Shown here piece by piece: positions 63,201 to 64,000 of a stretch of DNA of 64,000 bases. The DNA is from Rhineura floridana (lineage: Eukaryota > Chordata > Lepidosauria > Squamata > Rhineuridae). How positions within the stretch are numbered: the first letter of the stretch is position 1; each line of letters starts with the position of its first letter. Made by a program: the position numbers and the translations under genes. The stretch covers positions 92,886,486-92,950,485 of the forward strand of contig NC_084487.1 in the NCBI RefSeq assembly GCF_030035675.1, given 5' to 3'. The notes beneath the pieces are model-generated. The model was not told where the DNA came from. It saw only the letters and a program-made list of their open reading frames with translations, and ran no database searches.

Positions 63201-63685
63201 ATTAAAAAGCAGCAGCTGGAGATCTGAGAGTTGGCTGAGAGGACAACCAACAACCCTGCGGGTATGAGAAGGACCGGAACAAGGCACAGCCACAACATGT
63301 CTGGGCCGCGTTCCTCTTACCTGGCACGTCCTTCTCATAACACCATACCTCCCTCTGCCCGTCACTACGGCGATTTGGGCCCCCTCATGTCTCCCCGCTA
63401 GGTGGAAAGATCTCTTCCCCAGGCACATTGTAAACTATAAATACAGAAAGAAAAATACAAAAGACTCAAATACATAAAATACACACTCACTCACAACGTA
63501 CATTCATACAGACACCCACACATCCAGTTCAAAACCATACGACATGCATAGAAAGCAGCACAGCAGCAGCAGCGGCAGCAGCCTCTCCTTCCCTTGGTGG
63601 CGATGGTCTCTTCCTCCTGCAGGCACTGGGTCTCCCAGGCCACCTCAGCCAGCCGGCTTATGTATCCCTCCAAAGAGGGACAGGT
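60205..63685 (-). mobile_element. Nearly full-length L2-like LINE with intact ORF
   Basis: The element runs from a CAG/GGC-rich 5' region (about 63430-63685) through a single long ORF to a 3' UTR with 'caccgcccagagagctattg', 'ctagtcgggcggtatataag' and an AAATAAAT tail. All parts keep the order of an L2/CR1-type non-LTR retrotransposon. No obvious target-site duplication was found. It lies in a FAM3C intron in the same transcriptional sense as FAM3C. Confidence 0.92.
60399..63428 (-). CDS. L2-like LINE ORF: AP-endonuclease and reverse transcriptase, 1009 residues, uninterrupted
   Basis: The ORF encodes the enzyme that nicks target DNA and reverse-transcribes the LINE RNA there. ATG at 63428 is preceded by an in-frame TAG. 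The endonuclease spans about residues 68-280: N76 (LLLFNARS), E103 (CITETW), D209 and N211 (LGDVNIHA), D276-H277 (SWTDHC), all expected catalytic positions. The RT lies around residues 540-800: FSSYRPVANVPFLGKILERV, D641 in LLDLSAAFDTIDH, CGVPQG (next residue L where many copies have S), and Y730-A-D-D733 in QYADDTQLY. The C-terminus has RAFSVVAPELWNSLPEEVRL and LFSEAF. There is no zinc finger and no separate ORF1 that I can identify, except possibly a short frame at 63491-63727. Key residues are all present, so it may have been active recently. Confidence 0.93.
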   Translation of the reverse strand: MCLGKRSFHLAGRHEGAQIAVVTGRGRYGVMRRTCQVRGTRPRHVVAVPCSGPSHTRRVVGCPLSQLSDLQLLLFNARSVQNKIPLVHDLIVDEAADLACITETWVGEQGGVSLSQICPLGYSVQHHGRSEGRGGGVAVGYKSSISLTKHHVHTTTGLECLNLVLGQRDRLGILLVYRAPCCPMASLTELTEVVSEVLLRSPRLLVLGDVNIHAEATLSGAAQDFMDSMTTMGLSQYVSGPTHISGHTLDLIFVTGHGDSDLDVGSFTSLPLSWTDHCLLKFRLSVTFSLRKGGGPMKLVRPRRLMNPEGFQRALGVFPADRTGAPVEALANLWNAEMAWAVYTITPARPLLCRAHSAPWYTPELRAMKQDRRRLERRWRRTPDKCNYTLVCASTKRYVGTVRAAKKQHFATTIKASLSRPAELFRVVRGLLHLGLQDTVDTSVARCNEFAEHFQHKILRIRRDLDSHFIAVNPSEVSGALSYHVLLDEFQSVQFEDVDKVLGQIRATTSVLDPCASWLIKTSKEGTVGWAKEVINASLREGVVPGCLKEATVRPLLKKPSLDPEDFSSYRPVANVPFLGKILERVVADQLQALLDETDYLDPFQSGFRPGFGTETALVALFDDLCWERDRGSVTLLILLDLSAAFDTIDHGILLERLAELGVGGTAWQWFRSYLAGRFQKIVLGEHCSTPWALQCGVPQGLVLSPMLFNIYMKPLGAVIRSFGVRCHQYADDTQLYFSFSSSSGEAVSVLNRCLDTTMDWMRTNKLRLNPDKTEMLLVDGFSNQMVDTYPVLDGVTLPLKEQVRSLGVVLDSSLSLEAHVASVARNAFYQLRLVAQLRPYLTKEDLTSVVHALVTSRLDYCNALYVGLPLKTVRKLQLVQNAAARLLTRTKRSDHITPVLARLHWLPIRSRARFKVLVLTYKALYGAGPRYLSERLSCYEPACTLRSAMKALLWVPTHREARRVVTRSRAFSVVAPELWNSLPEEVRLAPTLSSFRRQVKTFLFSEAF

Positions 63686-64000
63686 GGTTCCATTCCTTCC
63701 TCTCTGATAGACACCAAAGAGTAGCATTGGGGGATGAGGTTTCGGACCCTTGGCCTCTCACTTGTGGGGTGCCACAGGGCTCCATCCTCTCCCCGATGCT
63801 ATTTAACATCTATACAAAGCTGCTGGGGACCATCATCAGGAGATTTGGGCTGCAGTGACACCAATATGCGGATGACATGCAGCTCTATCTCTCATTTAAA
63901 TCTTCACCGAGGTTGGCTGTAGAAACCCTGTCCAAGTGCCTGGAGTCGGTGAGTGGCTGGATGGGAAGGAATAAGCTGAAACTGAACCCTGACAAAACCA
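63686..64000 (+). mobile_element. L2-like LINE RT fragment, continues past the window
   Basis: The frame from about 63690 gives SFLSDRHQRVALGDEVSDPW, then CGVPQGSILSPMLFNIYTKL, GTIIRRFGLQ, a stop (TGA at 63856-63858), then HQYADDMQLYLS and NKLKLNPDKT. It is on the opposite strand to the intact LINE and abuts its 5' end. The stop shows it is not functional as it stands. Confidence 0.88.

Noticed and set aside
60399-63428. The 1009-residue protein as a host gene
   Set aside because: Endonuclease plus RT motifs, a LINE 3' UTR and many broken relatives in the window show it is a retrotransposon.
57059-64000. Further FAM3C exons upstream of 57058
   Set aside because: I looked for the preceding exon (the region ending near GTYDDGATK in FAM3C) on the minus strand and found nothing; it presumably lies right of 64000.

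Overview
The window is a piece of a vertebrate nuclear genome, most likely a squamate reptile (lizard or snake). Two kinds of evidence point there. First, it holds spliced exons of three genes in the usual vertebrate order: the last two exons of CPED1 (+), all coding exons of WNT16 (+), and the last two exons of FAM3C (-, convergent with WNT16). Second, the repeats fit a squamate genome: L2-like and CR1 LINEs, MIR-like and other tRNA-derived SINEs, a 5S rRNA-derived SINE, and many short palindromic DNA transposons. The species cannot be named from the sequence.

Layout. 1-10145: 3' end of CPED1, with exons at 5478-5624 and 8976-9203 and a probable 3' UTR to about 10145; the intron holds a broken L2-like LINE, a SINE, a hAT-type MITE and a MITE split by a CR1 LINE. 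10146-35097: about 25 kb between CPED1 and WNT16, nearly all repeat debris. It includes three larger LINE remnants (one ending in a zinc-finger motif), two of the three window copies of a 430-bp hAT-type element, a 5S-derived SINE, a 1.27-kb inverted-repeat structure and a purine-rich minisatellite. 35098-44921: WNT16, four coding exons with consistent splice phases, encoding 374 residues. 44922-52839: WNT16 3' region and repeats. 52840-57058: FAM3C 3' UTR and last two coding exons. 57059-64000: FAM3C intron, with a nearly full-length L2-like LINE on the minus strand whose 1009-residue ORF is uninterrupted (60399-63428), abutting another L2-like fragment at the right edge.

How the genes relate: CPED1, WNT16 and FAM3C are a conserved neighbourhood, not an operon. 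WNT16 encodes a secreted lipid-modified signal, FAM3C a secreted cytokine-like protein, and CPED1 a protein with a PC-esterase-type C-terminal domain.

I found no previously undescribed biological system. The points most worth a second look are the intact LINE, several transposon insertions with readable target-site duplications and nesting order, the palindromic elements inside the WNT16 and FAM3C transcription units, and the purine minisatellite. Gene names rest on recalled protein similarity, and repeat classes on recognised consensus features and terminal structure; no search was run.
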